NCBI GenBank assembly: GCA_946554445.1
Contig: CAMNSD010000008.1
Location: 62,001-126,000, forward strand
Direction of reading: 5' to 3'
Origin: an uncultured Lachnospiraceae bacterium
GTDB lineage: Bacteria > Bacillota > Clostridia > Lachnospirales > Lachnospiraceae
Length of the DNA: 64,000 nucleotides
Part shown: one piece after another, positions 9,004-18,044 of the stretch
How positions within the stretch are numbered: the stretch's first letter is position 1
How the letters are laid out: the number at the start of each line of letters is the position of its first letter
Made by a program: the position numbers and the translations under genes
The notes under the pieces: generated by a model
The model's database searches: none
Seen by the model: only the letters and a program-made list of their open reading frames with translations
Told to the model about the DNA's origin: nothing

Positions 9004-10716
9004 ATGAGTGAAAATGAGAAGCGTCTGACACCAGAAGAATCTGAGACAAAGGAAGTGGTGTCCAAGAATTTTATTGAGCAGATCATTGAAAAAGATTTGG
9101 CAGAAGGTGTTTATGATACCGTGCATACCCGGTTTCCACCGGAACCCAACGGCTATCTGCATATCGGCCATGCCAAGAGTATTCTGTTAAATTCCGGACT
9201 TGCGGCCCAGTATGGCGGCAAGTTCAATATGCGTTTTGATGATACCAATCCAACCAAAGAAAAAAGTGAATTTGTGGAGTCCATCAAAGCGGATGTGAAG
9301 TGGCTCGGTGCGGATTATGAGGATAGGCTGTTCTTTGCTTCCGATTATTTTGAGCAGATGTATGAGGGAGCGCTTAAGTTGATCAGGAAGGGTAAGGCCT
9401 ACGTGTCGGACCTTACCGCGGAACAGATGCGCGAATACCGCGGTACGCTGACGGAGCCGGGGAAAGATGATCCTAATCGCGGCAGAAGCGTGGAAGAGAA
9501 CCTGAAATTGTTTGAAGAGATGAAAGAGGGCAAATATGCCGACGGCGAGAAAACGCTGCGGGCCAAGATTGATATGTCCTCCCCCAATATCAATATGCGG
9601 GATCCGATCCTTTATCGTGTGGCGCATTTATCCCATCAGAACACAGGAGATAAATGGTGTATTTATCCCATGTACGACTATGCGCATCCTATCGAGGACG
9701 CCATCGAGGGTATCACTCATTCCATCTGTACACTGGAATTTGAGGATCACAGACCGCTCTATAACTGGGTGGTAACAGAACTGGAATATCCCCATCCGCC
9801 CAAGCAGATTGAATTTGCCAAAATGTATTTGACCAATGTGGTCACTGGTAAGAGATATATTAAAAAACTGGTGGAGGATGGTATCGTGGACGGCTGGGAC
9901 GATCCCAGGCTTGTGTCCATTGCCGCCCTCAGAAGGAGAGGATTCACGCCGGAATCCATCCGGCTGTTCGTGGATCTGTGCGGCGTGTCCAAGGCCAATT
10001 CCTCAGCGGAGTACTCTATGTTAGAGTATTGTATCAGAGAAGATTTGAAGATGAAACGTCCCAGGATTATGGCAGTGACCGATCCAGTCAAATTAATGAT
10101 AGACAACTATCCGGAAGGTGAGACCGAGTGGCTCACTGTAGTCAACAATCCGGAGAATGAGTCCTTGGGATCGCGCGAGGTGCCTTTTAGCAGGGAGTTA
10201 TATATCGAGAGAGAGGACTTTATGGAGGAACCGCCGAAGAAATATTTCCGACTGTTTCCGGGGAATGAGGTCCGTCTCATGAGCGCTTATTTCGTAAAAT
10301 GTGTGGGCTGCGAGAAGGATGCGGACGGTAATGTGACAGTGGTGCATTGCACTTATGATCCGGCGTCCAAAGGCGGCAACAGTCCTGACGGCAGAAAGGT
10401 CAAGGGAACCATTCACTGGGTATCGGCGGCAGAATCCGTGAAGGCACAGGTCAGACTCTATGAGAATATTATAGATGAGGAAAAAGGCGTCTACAATGAA
10501 GATGGCAGTTTGAACCTAAATCCCAATTCCCTTAAGGTTCTTGATGAATGTCGGATTGAGCCTTCCGTAAAGGATGCGGAGGCATATGAGAGTTTTCAGT
10601 TTGTGAGGCAGGGGTTCTTCTGTGTGGATTGTAAGGATTCAAGGCCGGGGGCACTGGTTTTTAATAGAATTGTGTCTCTTAAGAGTTCTTATGTATTGCC
10701 GAAAAAGGAGAATTAG
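9004..10716 (+). CDS. glnS: Glutaminyl-tRNA synthetase
   Basis: A 570-residue class I synthetase that charges tRNA-Gln. The HIGH signature is [14 protein letters not shown] (about residues 40-53). The segment after it, [10 protein letters not shown], is the ATP/tRNA-binding part of the family. [14 protein letters not shown] and the C-terminal anticodon-binding beta barrels (residues 340-560) are present. The KMSKS position reads TGKRYIKKL, a divergent form. A direct GlnRS is less common in Gram-positives, which often use GatCAB. GGAGGAGG lies well upstream of the ATG in a GC-rich leader. Confidence 0.95.
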   Translation: MSENEKRLTPEESETKEVVSKNFIEQIIEKDLAEGVYDTVHTRFPPEPNGYLHIGHAKSILLNSGLAAQYGGKFNMRFDDTNPTKEKSEFVESIKADVKWLGADYEDRLFFASDYFEQMYEGALKLIRKGKAYVSDLTAEQMREYRGTLTEPGKDDPNRGRSVEENLKLFEEMKEGKYADGEKTLRAKIDMSSPNINMRDPILYRVAHLSHQNTGDKWCIYPMYDYAHPIEDAIEGITHSICTLEFEDHRPLYNWVVTELEYPHPPKQIEFAKMYLTNVVTGKRYIKKLVEDGIVDGWDDPRLVSIAALRRRGFTPESIRLFVDLCGVSKANSSAEYSMLEYCIREDLKMKRPRIMAVTDPVKLMIDNYPEGETEWLTVVNNPENESLGSREVPFSRELYIEREDFMEEPPKKYFRLFPGNEVRLMSAYFVKCVGCEKDADGNVTVVHCTYDPASKGGNSPDGRKVKGTIHWVSAAESVKAQVRLYENIIDEEKGVYNEDGSLNLNPNSLKVLDECRIEPSVKDAEAYESFQFVRQGFFCVDCKDSRPGALVFNRIVSLKSSYVLPKKEN

Positions 10717-10763
10717 GGTACAATATCTTTATATGTATTATTTATAGCTGGGAGGATAAAATA

Positions 10764-11627
10764 ATGGCAGGATTATTGTCGGGGTTAGAGCAGTTTGGAT
10801 TGAGCAATCTGGAGAGTATGGATTTGTATGAAGCGCCCAAGAAGGCGGAGACGGGGCCTGATGGAGCGCCTGCGGCGCCTGTGGTACAGGAGCAGGATTT
10901 TCTTTTTGATAAATCTTTTAACTGCCCGATCTGTGATAGGGAATTTAAGGCAAGGACAGTTAAGATTGGCAAGGCGAAACTGGGGGGCAGTGATCTGGAT
11001 CTTCGTCCCAGGTACGAGCAGATTGATCTTTTGAAGTATGATATCATCATGTGCCCTTACTGTGGGTATGCGGCGCTGAGCAGATTTTTTAAGTTTCTCA
11101 CATCACCCCAGGCGAAGAATATACAGAAGGCGATTTCTTCGACTTTTAAGCCGCAGAAAGAGACCAAGGAGACTTATACTTATGATGAGGCGTTAGAGCG
11201 TTATAAGCTGACGTTGGCGAATGCCATCGTCAAACAGGCCAAGTCCAGTGAGAAGGCGTATATTTGCTTAAAGACTGCGTGGCTGTTACGCGGTAAGGCG
11301 GAGCATCTGGATACGACGCAGCCGGACTATGAAGAGCAGAAGAAAGCTTGTCAGGAAGAGGAAGATGAATTCTTAAGAAATGCCTTGGAGGGATTCCTGG
11401 CGGCAAGACAGACAGAGAATTTCCCTATGTGCGGTATGGATGAGCCAACAGTAGATTATCTGATCGCTGTGACGGCAATGCGTTTTGAACAGTATGACTT
11501 AACCAGCCGTCTGATCACAGGCATCCTTACTTCCACTGGCGCTAATCCTCGTATGAAGGATAAGGCAAGGGATGTGAAGGAAATGTTGATGAAAAAGATT
11601 AAGGAAAAAAATGCGGCCAGAAAGTAG
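10764..11627 (+). CDS. DUF2225 zinc-ribbon protein
   Basis: A 287-residue cytoplasmic protein. Two cysteine pairs, FNCPICDREF (about 52-61) and IMCPYCGYAAL (about 93-103), form a zinc ribbon, and the remainder is helical with TPR-like character. The arrangement and the GSDLDLRPRY segment match DUF2225, whose function is unknown. The start has GGGAGG 9 bases upstream. It lies 47 bases after glnS and 15 bases before the MocR gene, so these may be co-transcribed. Confidence 0.85.
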   Translation: MAGLLSGLEQFGLSNLESMDLYEAPKKAETGPDGAPAAPVVQEQDFLFDKSFNCPICDREFKARTVKIGKAKLGGSDLDLRPRYEQIDLLKYDIIMCPYCGYAALSRFFKFLTSPQAKNIQKAISSTFKPQKETKETYTYDEALERYKLTLANAIVKQAKSSEKAYICLKTAWLLRGKAEHLDTTQPDYEEQKKACQEEEDEFLRNALEGFLAARQTENFPMCGMDEPTVDYLIAVTAMRFEQYDLTSRLITGILTSTGANPRMKDKARDVKEMLMKKIKEKNAARK

Positions 11628-11642
11628 ACGGCCGTTGAGAAG

Positions 11643-13094
11643 ATGAAAGAATTACCGATTCATATTCAGTTAGACCTTAAGAGCGGTAAAACATTATACG
11701 AGCAGATATACGAATATATCCGGGAGGAGATTAGGGCAGGACGGCTTTTAGTAAACGAGAAGCTGCCCTCCGCCAGATTTTTGGCCCAGAGTTTGCAGGT
11801 ATCCAGAACAACGGTGGATATGGCGTATGGGCAGCTGGTGGCGGAAGGGTATCTTACAGCACGTCCCAAGAGGGGCTATTATGTCAGTGCCTTAGAAGAT
11901 TTGTACGAGTTAAAGACCTTGTCTTTTGCAGAGAAAAAGCCGGGAGAAGAGCAGATGGCAGAAGGTCCGCAGGTACAGACGGATGCCTGTCGTTATGATT
12001 TTTCCCCGAATGTGATCGACATGAGTCTCTTCCCCTATGCAACTTGGAAGAAGATCACCAGAAATATTCTGGTAGACGCCAAGAGCCAGATGTTTGCGTT
12101 GGGGGAGCCGCAGGGAGATGCGGAACTCCGGACAACAATCTGCCGTTATCTGCACGGATCCCGCGGGGTGAACTGTGAACCGGAACAGATTATTGTCGGA
12201 GCAGGAAATGATTTCCTGCTTCTTTTATTGGAAAAAATTCTGGGACGCCATATCCGTGTGGCGATGGAGAATCCTACCTATGTGAGGGCGTATAAAATTT
12301 TTCGCTCTTTTGCTTATCCGGTATCGTTGGTGCCGGTGGATGAGAAGGGAATCCGGGTGGACTGTCTGAGAAAAACGGATGCGCAGATTGCCTATGTAAT
12401 GCCTTCTCATCAGTATCCGACGGGAGTATCCATGCCCATTGGGCGGCGGATGGAACTCCTAAAGTGGGCAGCGGAACAGGAGGGGCGCTATCTGATCGAG
12501 GACGATTACGACAGCGAATTTCGTTATAAGGGAAAGCCCCTGCCTTCCCTGCAGGCTTCTGACAGCGCGGGACGGGTTATTTATATTGGCACTTTTTCCA
12601 AGGCAATCGCACCGGCAATCCGTATCAGTTATATGGTGCTGCCCAGTCCACTTCTTGACAGATACCGAAAGGAGTGTGGCTTTTTTTCCTCGTCGGTGTC
12701 GCGTATCGACCAGACCATCTTAAATGAATTTATCAGGGATGGGTATTTTGAACGGTATCTGAACAAGATGCGAAAACATTATCGGATGAAGCATGATCTG
12801 CTCTTAAACGAGATTCGTCCTTTGGGAAAAGAGTTCCGTATCACGGGTGGAAATGCGGGACTGCATATCCTGCTGACGGATAAAAAGGGAAGAAGTGAGG
12901 CAGTGCTAGAGGAGGCTGCACGGGCAGAGAGTGTAAAAACTTATCGACTGGGAGACTTTCGTCTGGGCGAAACATTGGACACAGGAGAAGAGAAGGGGTT
13001 TCTTATGCCCGCCACCATGATCCTGGGCTATGGTGGGTTGTCCATGGAGGAAATCCGGGAAGGAATCAGTATATTAAAAAAAGTCTGGTCTTAG
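11643..13094 (+). CDS. MocR/PdxR-type GntR regulator with aminotransferase domain
   Basis: 483 residues. The N-terminal GntR winged helix (about 10-80; KLPSARFLAQSLQVSRTTVD) is followed by a fold-type I aminotransferase domain (110-480). The PLP lysine lies in GTFSKAIAPAIR and the aspartate in IEDDYDSEFRYKG. Members sense PLP or an aldimine and control vitamin B6, GABA or amino-acid genes. No such target lies next to it. The ATG is preceded only by the end of the DUF2225 unit, GTTGAGAAG. Confidence 0.9.
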   Translation: MKELPIHIQLDLKSGKTLYEQIYEYIREEIRAGRLLVNEKLPSARFLAQSLQVSRTTVDMAYGQLVAEGYLTARPKRGYYVSALEDLYELKTLSFAEKKPGEEQMAEGPQVQTDACRYDFSPNVIDMSLFPYATWKKITRNILVDAKSQMFALGEPQGDAELRTTICRYLHGSRGVNCEPEQIIVGAGNDFLLLLLEKILGRHIRVAMENPTYVRAYKIFRSFAYPVSLVPVDEKGIRVDCLRKTDAQIAYVMPSHQYPTGVSMPIGRRMELLKWAAEQEGRYLIEDDYDSEFRYKGKPLPSLQASDSAGRVIYIGTFSKAIAPAIRISYMVLPSPLLDRYRKECGFFSSSVSRIDQTILNEFIRDGYFERYLNKMRKHYRMKHDLLLNEIRPLGKEFRITGGNAGLHILLTDKKGRSEAVLEEAARAESVKTYRLGDFRLGETLDTGEEKGFLMPATMILGYGGLSMEEIREGISILKKVWS

Positions 13095-13122
13095 ATGTTG
13101 TCATCCAGGACCGGACTTTTTT
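13076..13122. terminator. Bidirectional terminator between convergent genes
   Basis: A-rich flank, AGTCTGGTC pairing with GGACCGGACT (one G-U), then TTTTTT. It overlaps the ends of the MocR gene and of the convergent TetR gene. Confidence 0.8.
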
Positions 13123-13726
13123 ATTTTCGATATGTGATCTTTTTTAACATATTCAAATAGGAGGCTGTCTCCTCGTATAACATCTCCGGGTGGAAGGAAG
13201 CATCCTGAAAACGGGCGTCCATCAGGCCATCGATGGTGTAGTCCAGCATTTCATCAAGTTTGTCAAAGTCAACGTCTGCGCTGAACAAGGAACGGTCAGA
13301 TTGGTTTTTTAAGACTGCATAGACATCCGATAATACATTGCGCTGCCGTTCGATGGCGGAAAGGGCTTCCCCCATGTCCTCGCGGCGGCAGCGGTTTAAG
13401 AACATCTGCATATAAGGATAGTTCTTAAGAACCTGCATTTTGGCAAATTCCATCTGTTTACGAAGCTCAAAATAATCGGTGGTCGTGGAAGATACGCCGC
13501 TGGTCAGTTCCAGTTTCATGAATCTAACGCTGTAGTCGTAGAGAAAAGTATAGAGTCCCAGCTTACTTCCGAAATAGTGAAATAAAAGGCCCTTACTGAT
13601 TCCTGCTTCTGTTACAATGTCATCTGTGCTGGCGTGTTTATAACCGCCCATTGAAAACACTTTTAGGGCTGCATTGATCATGCGGTCCTGTTTTTCCTTC
13701 TTTAGATCAAAAAATTTCTCGTTCAT
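13121..13726 (-). CDS. TetR/AcrR-family regulator
   Basis: 201 residues. The N-terminal HTH (about 12-57) reads ALKVFSMGGYKHASTDDIV then AGISKGLLFHYFGSK, typical of the family. The C-terminal ligand domain is all-helical and specific to this protein. GGGGAGAAC precedes the ATG on the minus strand. The palindrome TTGACC-TTTTT-GGTCGA lies 23 bp upstream, so autorepression is likely. No efflux pump is adjacent. Confidence 0.88.
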   Translation of the reverse strand: MNEKFFDLKKEKQDRMINAALKVFSMGGYKHASTDDIVTEAGISKGLLFHYFGSKLGLYTFLYDYSVRFMKLELTSGVSSTTTDYFELRKQMEFAKMQVLKNYPYMQMFLNRCRREDMGEALSAIERQRNVLSDVYAVLKNQSDRSLFSADVDFDKLDEMLDYTIDGLMDARFQDASFHPEMLYEETASYLNMLKKITYRK

Positions 13727-13739
13727 GTTCTCCCCAATT

Positions 13740-13792
13740 CTACATAAGTTGACCTTTTTGGTCGATTTATACTATAACACAAATTTATGTAG
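13740..13792. promoter_or_regulatory. TetR-type operator in nested inverted repeats
   Basis: The inner repeat TTGACCTTTTTGGTCGA (13749-13765) sits inside an outer pair, CTACATAA (13740-13747) and TTATGTAG (13785-13792). On the minus strand a TATA-rich -10 region lies between them. The rest of 13793-14035 holds the 13905-13949 repeat and AT-rich sequence. Confidence 0.6.
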
Positions 13793-13904
13793 GTTTCAAT
13801 GTTATGTGAAAAACTAGTTTAGAGAAAAATTTCAGGTACAAGATGTTGTGGTCAGGACCTGAAAAAATGGGGCTTGGAAGATAAATTTGTACTAAAGTCC
13901 AGGT

Positions 13905-13949
13905 TGCGAAACGAATTTCGTAAAGTGAATTGTGAAGGAATTTACCTTT
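13905..13949. repeat. Degenerate copy of the 8.87-kb hairpin repeat
   Basis: GCGAAACGAATTTCG followed by TAAAGTGAATTGTGAAGG matches the copy near 8870 at most positions. The stem is weaker here. Both copies lie between genes of the host part. Confidence 0.3.
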
Positions 13950-14035
13950 TTTACTTTTTTTGTACATATTCCCTTTCCTTTTTCGTAAAATAGTATTAAT
14001 ATAATGATATAACACACGGTGAAAGGAGAACACTG

Positions 14036-14410
14036 ATGGCGAAGAAATTAGGTAAATTTTTAATGGTAACAGCGGCTCTTGGCGCCGTGACGGCGGGAGC
14101 GTATTATTATCTTAAGAGTAAAGATGCTCTCATGGATGATGATTTTGATGACGATGATGATTTTGATAACTTTGACGAGGATTTGGATGAAAGCGGGGCG
14201 GCTAAGGATGCAGACCGCAATTATGTGGATTTAGATCTTCAGAAAGCAGACGATTTCAAGGAAGGCATCAACGCAGAGATGGCCGATGCGGCTGAGAAAG
14301 TTGTAGGCGGTGCAAAAGAGGCAGCGCAGAAGGTCGAAGAGAAAGTTGAAGAAAAGGTAGAAGAGTTCTTCGATGACGATGACAACGATGGTTCCATGGA
14401 TGCAATGTAA
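14036..14410 (+). CDS. Small acidic membrane-anchored protein
   Basis: 124 residues. One hydrophobic segment (about 7-26, FLMVTAALGAVTAGAYYYL) is followed by an Asp/Glu block (33-55) and a lysine/glutamate heptad region (VEEKVEEKVEEFF) likely to be a coiled coil. It resembles YtxH-like envelope proteins in layout but not clearly in sequence. GAAAGGAG lies 8 bases before the ATG and a strong terminator follows. Function unknown. Confidence 0.7.
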   Translation: MAKKLGKFLMVTAALGAVTAGAYYYLKSKDALMDDDFDDDDDFDNFDEDLDESGAAKDADRNYVDLDLQKADDFKEGINAEMADAAEKVVGGAKEAAQKVEEKVEEKVEEFFDDDDNDGSMDAM

Positions 14411-14436
14411 GAAAAATACACGGATATGGTAAAATT

Positions 14437-14470
14437 AAGGCGGCCAGGTTCAATTGAACCAAGCCGCCTT
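14437..14470. terminator. Bidirectional terminator
   Basis: AAGGCGGC pairs with GCCGCCTT, and the loop itself contains the palindrome GGTTCAATTGAACC. T-rich on the right and A-rich on the left. It separates the acidic-protein gene from the convergent DUF6062 gene. Confidence 0.85.
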
Positions 14471-14485
14471 TATTAAGTCCACAAA

Positions 14486-15244
14486 TTAACTTTTTTTGTA
14501 CGGCGGATCTGCCGGATATCCTCCCTTTAATTTCTGCATACCGCGCTGAATAGCGTCCTTGGAGTTCTTCCAGTCGGCGTCTTTGTTGCGGTAATCAAAT
14601 TTCTCTACCAGCCAGGCAACATCCTCATACAGACGATTCATATTCTGTTCCATCATCGGGAAGACAAGATCATAGAAGTCTGCCTTCTCCTTATCATTTA
14701 AGCGGCTGTCGGCAGCCTCGCATAGGTCACCAAAATGGTGCAGGCAGAAACCCTTGCTGTTTTTGACTTTGTCGCGAAACTCAGGATCTTTTTTATACAT
14801 TACAAAGAAAGTGTCCAGATAGCGGTCATAGGTATCTTCGTAGCGCTTGCAGATATAGCAGGACTTTTCTTTTTGAGCAGTCCAGATACCGATGGGATTT
14901 TGGCGTTCGGTCTGCTTTTTGAACTTATCTTTCAGAGTTGTCCTGCCAGGTTTAAAGGACTTGATCTGTTCATGCAGTTCACGATTCATCTGGGTATAAT
15001 GTGTTTTGAGGATCCAGGCATTTCCCAGCGTATTGCCATAATCAAACATTTTTTTAAAGTGCTCCCGGCAGAAGCCATCATGATCGGTCTGTTCTCGCAC
15101 GTCGCTCTCCATATAGGAGGAGCCGGAACCGAGGACGAAGTCAATCAGATCCTGTTCCACATTTCTTTCAATGAAGCAGAAGGGGCATTCATCGTTAGTA
15201 TTCATGGCATCGTTCAGGGGGATGGTGTAGAGTTTTTCTTTCAT
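14486..15244 (-). CDS. DUF6062 family protein
   Basis: 252 residues, starting MKEKLYTIPLNDAM. Cysteine pairs CPFCFIE (about 18-24) and CYICKRY, together with the CREHF and CLHHF motifs, suggest metal binding. The composition is charged and helical, without signal or membrane segments. DUF6062 is common in Lachnospiraceae; its role is unknown. The ATG at 15244 is chosen because AAGGAG precedes it by 9 bases; an upstream in-frame ATG would add 36 arginine-rich residues without a ribosome site. Confidence 0.75.
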   Translation of the reverse strand: MKEKLYTIPLNDAMNTNDECPFCFIERNVEQDLIDFVLGSGSSYMESDVREQTDHDGFCREHFKKMFDYGNTLGNAWILKTHYTQMNRELHEQIKSFKPGRTTLKDKFKKQTERQNPIGIWTAQKEKSCYICKRYEDTYDRYLDTFFVMYKKDPEFRDKVKNSKGFCLHHFGDLCEAADSRLNDKEKADFYDLVFPMMEQNMNRLYEDVAWLVEKFDYRNKDADWKNSKDAIQRGMQKLKGGYPADPPYKKS

Positions 15245-15352
15245 AGGCAGGACTCCTTTTGCTGTTGGTCTTGCGTCTATTATAACATCTGTGCGGAAGG
15301 ATGGGAAGGGCGTTAGCCAGAAGCGACGCCTGAACGGATAGAAAAACGGCAA

Positions 15353-15380
15353 TTGACATATGCATTGCGATTGTTATAAT
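15353..15380 (+). promoter_or_regulatory. Consensus sigma-A promoter
   Basis: TTGACA (15353-15358), a 16-bp spacer and TATAAT (15375-15380), about 80 bases before the HAD gene. Both hexamers are perfect. Confidence 0.75.
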
Positions 15381-15459
15381 GGTATCTGATATCTGTGCTT
15401 TGTCTGTGCAGATGATGGCAGAAACTGCGGGCATGCGGTTTTAAGGAGGAGTAAGAAGA

Positions 15460-16257
15460 ATGAAAAGTAAGAAGATTAGGCTTGTGGTGACGGATCTTGA
15501 CGGTACGCTGCTCAATTCCCGCAAGGAGGTGCCGGCAGGGTTTGAGGACTGGGTATGCAGTCATCCTGAGATTAAGATGGTAATCGCCAGCGGCAGGCAG
15601 TACTATAATATATATAAGCTGTTTCCGAAGGCGGCGGAGAGAATGGTTTTTATAGCGGATAATGGAGGCTTGGTGGCTGATCAGGGGGAGTTTATCTATC
15701 TCAATACCATGCAGCCGGAGGATGTGAACGCGTGTGTAGAACGTTTCAGTGTCAGGGATGGACACAGCGTTATTTTGTGTGGGGTGAAGTCGGCTTATGT
15801 GAAGCATGGCAGTGCCGATCTGGAGAGAAATGTACACATGTATTATGAACGGCTGGCATTTACAGATGATCTGCAAAGCTGTATGGAGAAGGATCAGATC
15901 ATCAAGATGGCAGTGTTCGTCGAGGATTACAGCGCGGTGACTTATTATGCCGGGCTGACCGACGTGCCTGAGAAGGTGAATGTGGCGCTTTCGGGAGACT
16001 GCTGGCTGGATATAGCCAATAAAGAGGTGAGTAAGGGCGCGGCGTTACGGTTTTTGCAGGAGCGTTATCAGATAGATGCCGCTGCTTGTATGGCCTTTGG
16101 GGATTTCCTGAACGATGAAAGCATGATGCGGCAGTGTGAGGAAAGTTATGCCATGAGCAATGCGCATCCGGGATTAAAGAAAGTGGCGAAATATATTGCG
16201 CCTTCCAATGAGGAGGCGGGTGTGATGAAAATATTGGCGGAGTTAGACAGCGAATAA
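15460..16257 (+). CDS. Cof-type HAD hydrolase
   Basis: 265 residues. HAD motif I is VVTDLDGTLLNS (about 8-19), motif II lies around VIASGRQ, the lysine is in EVSKGAALRFL, and motif IV is AFGDFLNDESMM. The class IIB cap fits sugar-phosphate or phosphorylated cofactor phosphatases of the Cof/YidA type. AAGGAGG lies 10 bases before the ATG, a consensus promoter precedes and a terminator follows, so it is a single-gene unit. Substrate unknown. Confidence 0.9.
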   Translation: MKSKKIRLVVTDLDGTLLNSRKEVPAGFEDWVCSHPEIKMVIASGRQYYNIYKLFPKAAERMVFIADNGGLVADQGEFIYLNTMQPEDVNACVERFSVRDGHSVILCGVKSAYVKHGSADLERNVHMYYERLAFTDDLQSCMEKDQIIKMAVFVEDYSAVTYYAGLTDVPEKVNVALSGDCWLDIANKEVSKGAALRFLQERYQIDAAACMAFGDFLNDESMMRQCEESYAMSNAHPGLKKVAKYIAPSNEEAGVMKILAELDSE

Positions 16258-16297
16258 ACAATCTTTTTTGTGAATAAGCCATCTGACACGATAAACA

Positions 16298-16335
16298 GGT
16301 CGTCTGTAAAATGACAATACAGACGGCCGTTTTCT
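16298..16335 (+). terminator. Rho-independent terminator
   Basis: GGTCGTCTGTA pairs with TACAGACGGCC (11 bp, one G-U) and is followed by GTTTTCTATT. Confidence 0.75.
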
Positions 16336-16473
16336 ATTATACGTATAAATATGACCTGGTTTTTCATAAAAGTACTTTACACTATATGACGTTTATCATA
16401 TAATTTATGTAAACCATTGTACTATGACAACAAATAGGTATGGTGGAAATACATGATATGAAGGAGGCGGTAA

Positions 16474-16746
16474 ATGAGAGTACAAGTGAAAAAGGGAGGC
16501 GTTGTCAGCCTTCCACGACAAGCGATGGCGGTGTTGGGCATCAAAGAGCAGGATTTTCTGGAGTGGCGGTTCATGCAGTCAGGAATATTGTTTACGCCAA
16601 TCGCTCTGGCAGAAAGTATGGCAGGGCCTAAAAAAAATGGGGACACGAATAGAGTGTTTCGGCAAATTCAGTATTTATCAGAATGGGCATTACCATGCAA
16701 TGAAAAACAGAAAGGCGGAGGAGATGCTTGCCTATCTGTGTTGTAA
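16474..16746 (+). CDS. AbrB/SpoVT-like N-terminal frame, possibly joined to the SARP frame
   Basis: The first 50 residues (VQVKKGGVVSLPRQAMAVLG) look like a swapped-hairpin AbrB/MazE DNA-binding domain. AAGGAGG precedes the ATG. After an A8 run (16630-16637) the frame continues only into a short unrelated tail and stops at 16746. Removing one A would fuse it in frame to the SARP domain, giving a product of about 233 residues. Either this is one gene read by slippage or carrying a homopolymer indel, or the short product is real. I favour one split gene. Confidence 0.5.
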   Translation: MRVQVKKGGVVSLPRQAMAVLGIKEQDFLEWRFMQSGILFTPIALAESMAGPKKNGDTNRVFRQIQYLSEWALPCNEKQKGGGDACLSVL

Positions 16747-17176
16747 TGGAGGAAGGGCGGTAAGAAAAAGGATGTTGGAAGAAATCATGTGGGCAGGGGC
16801 GGAACGCGGCAGGGCGCGGGACAGTCTGTATAAGGTGTGTGGTTTTATCACCAGATGGCAGGAAAACGAGGGGGTGCAATTACCGCTCACAATCTGCAGA
16901 GAAGAGATTTATCTGGATACGGAGCTGATAGAGTTAGATCTGCAGCAGTTTCTTAGGTATCATGAAAGTCAGGATGCGGGAGACTGGGAGCGGGCAGAGA
17001 AGCTTTATACAGCTCCGCTTTTGTTTGAGAACAGTTATGACTGGATCGAGGAATATGAGGCGGTCTATGATATGGCGTATTATGAACTGTTATCCAGGCT
17101 GGCTGCCCACTATGAGAGAGACAATAACCAGGAAAAAAGACTCTATTACAATGGGAAACTGAAAGGTTTCCGATAA
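16637..17176 (+). CDS. SARP/BTAD-type transcriptional regulator domain
   Basis: 179 residues from the first usable ATG. Residues 4-95 form an OmpR-like winged helix (IECFGKFSIYQNG, then KAEEMLAYLCCNGGRAVRK). The rest is a short BTAD helical domain (YTAPLLFENSYDWIEEYE). SARP proteins bind direct repeats spaced 11 bp next to the -10 element, and four TTTCCG repeats with that spacing start at the end of this gene. The ATG at 16637 has no ribosome site, which argues that translation begins in the AbrB-like frame upstream. Confidence 0.7.
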   Translation: MGTRIECFGKFSIYQNGHYHAMKNRKAEEMLAYLCCNGGRAVRKRMLEEIMWAGAERGRARDSLYKVCGFITRWQENEGVQLPLTICREEIYLDTELIELDLQQFLRYHESQDAGDWERAEKLYTAPLLFENSYDWIEEYEAVYDMAYYELLSRLAAHYERDNNQEKRLYYNGKLKGFR

Positions 17177-17222
17177 CTTTCCGATTTGTTTCCGGAAAGT
17201 TTCCGACTCCCTATGCTACACT
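17167..17222 (+). promoter_or_regulatory. Four TTTCCG direct repeats at 11-bp period, with a -10 region
   Basis: TTTCCG starts at 17167, 17178, 17189 and 17200, exactly 11 bp apart. TATGCT (17212) and TACACT (17217) follow as -10 candidates 6 to 11 bp from the last repeat. This matches the known geometry of SARP operators, whose protein is encoded immediately upstream. The likely target is the RhiA-like gene at 17294. Confidence 0.7.
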
Positions 17223-17293
17223 GGCTTCATCAGACAGGAAGTGCAGCTGCGGATATGTTTGAACAAAATAAATCAAAATGGAGGAAATGAATT

Positions 17294-17905
17294 ATGGCAA
17301 CACCTTATGTACTTAATGTAGATCATCAGGGAACATCTTGTGGGGATTTCTGCATCTACCAGACCTATGAGAATCAGGACGAGGATATCCGTTCCTTGGT
17401 ATGGTTCAGCAAAACGGCACATCCCGGGACCAAGCTGAAATTTGGCTGGGACATCGACTACAGTTTTGCATGGTGCGAAGAGGGCACACTGGAACCCGGC
17501 GTGATATTCCATGCATCAGAAGTCAGAAAAGCCGATCCCTCGGATGCTACACGCAATTCCATCGCCTTTAAGCGGGAAGACGGCGCATATCACTTTGTAG
17601 AATCCGATCACAAGACAACTGTGGGCAAACTGGGCATCAGATGTGACGGTTCCATCCCGGCAGGCAAGGCATCCATCGGTATCGGTATGTCCGGCAATCC
17701 TGTATTTGCGAGACCGGCAGATCCCAACCTTCAGTACACCTTTGGACTGCATCCTAAATACTGGATTGCGTTCGGTGATTTTGAAGAGGGCGAGGTTATC
17801 GACCTTAATCGCATGACACAGAGATATGAGATCAAGTTCCCTGTGAATCAGTACGAAAGATCCATCAGGCTTACTGCAAATAACACCTGGGATGCAATCG
17901 ATTAA
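17294..17905 (+). CDS. RhiA-like protein
   Basis: 203 residues without signal peptide or membrane segment. The order of motifs, GDFCIYQTY, SLVWFSKTAHPGTKLKFGW, YSFAWCEEGTLEPGVIF, GIGMSGNPVFA and HPKYWIAFGDF, agrees with my memory of the rhizosphere-induced protein RhiA of Rhizobium and its homologues, predicted to be beta-rich. The biochemical role is unknown. GGAGG lies 9 bases before the ATG. It stands behind the SARP-type repeats and before a strong terminator, so it is probably a single-gene SARP target, perhaps made in abundance. Confidence 0.6.
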   Translation: MATPYVLNVDHQGTSCGDFCIYQTYENQDEDIRSLVWFSKTAHPGTKLKFGWDIDYSFAWCEEGTLEPGVIFHASEVRKADPSDATRNSIAFKREDGAYHFVESDHKTTVGKLGIRCDGSIPAGKASIGIGMSGNPVFARPADPNLQYTFGLHPKYWIAFGDFEEGEVIDLNRMTQRYEIKFPVNQYERSIRLTANNTWDAID

Positions 17906-17930
17906 GAGGCGGATAACATCTAAAGGAGAG

Positions 17931-17966
17931 GAACCGGCAGAGCGTATGAACTGCCGGTTCTTTTTT
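17931..17966 (+). terminator. Strong rho-independent terminator
   Basis: GAACCGGCAG, a 10-base loop, CTGCCGGTTC, then TTTTTT. A perfect 10-bp stem after the RhiA-like gene. Confidence 0.92.
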
Positions 17967-18044
17967 CGACAAGATAGTAGAAGAAAAATGGCAAAACAAA
18001 TTTTTATAAACATAATATTGCAAAATATAGAAATGGAGGAAACT

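Noticed and set aside
13785..14033. Minus-strand frame of 82 residues upstream of the acidic protein
   Set aside because: No ribosome site and no family; it covers the operator and promoter region of the neighbouring genes.
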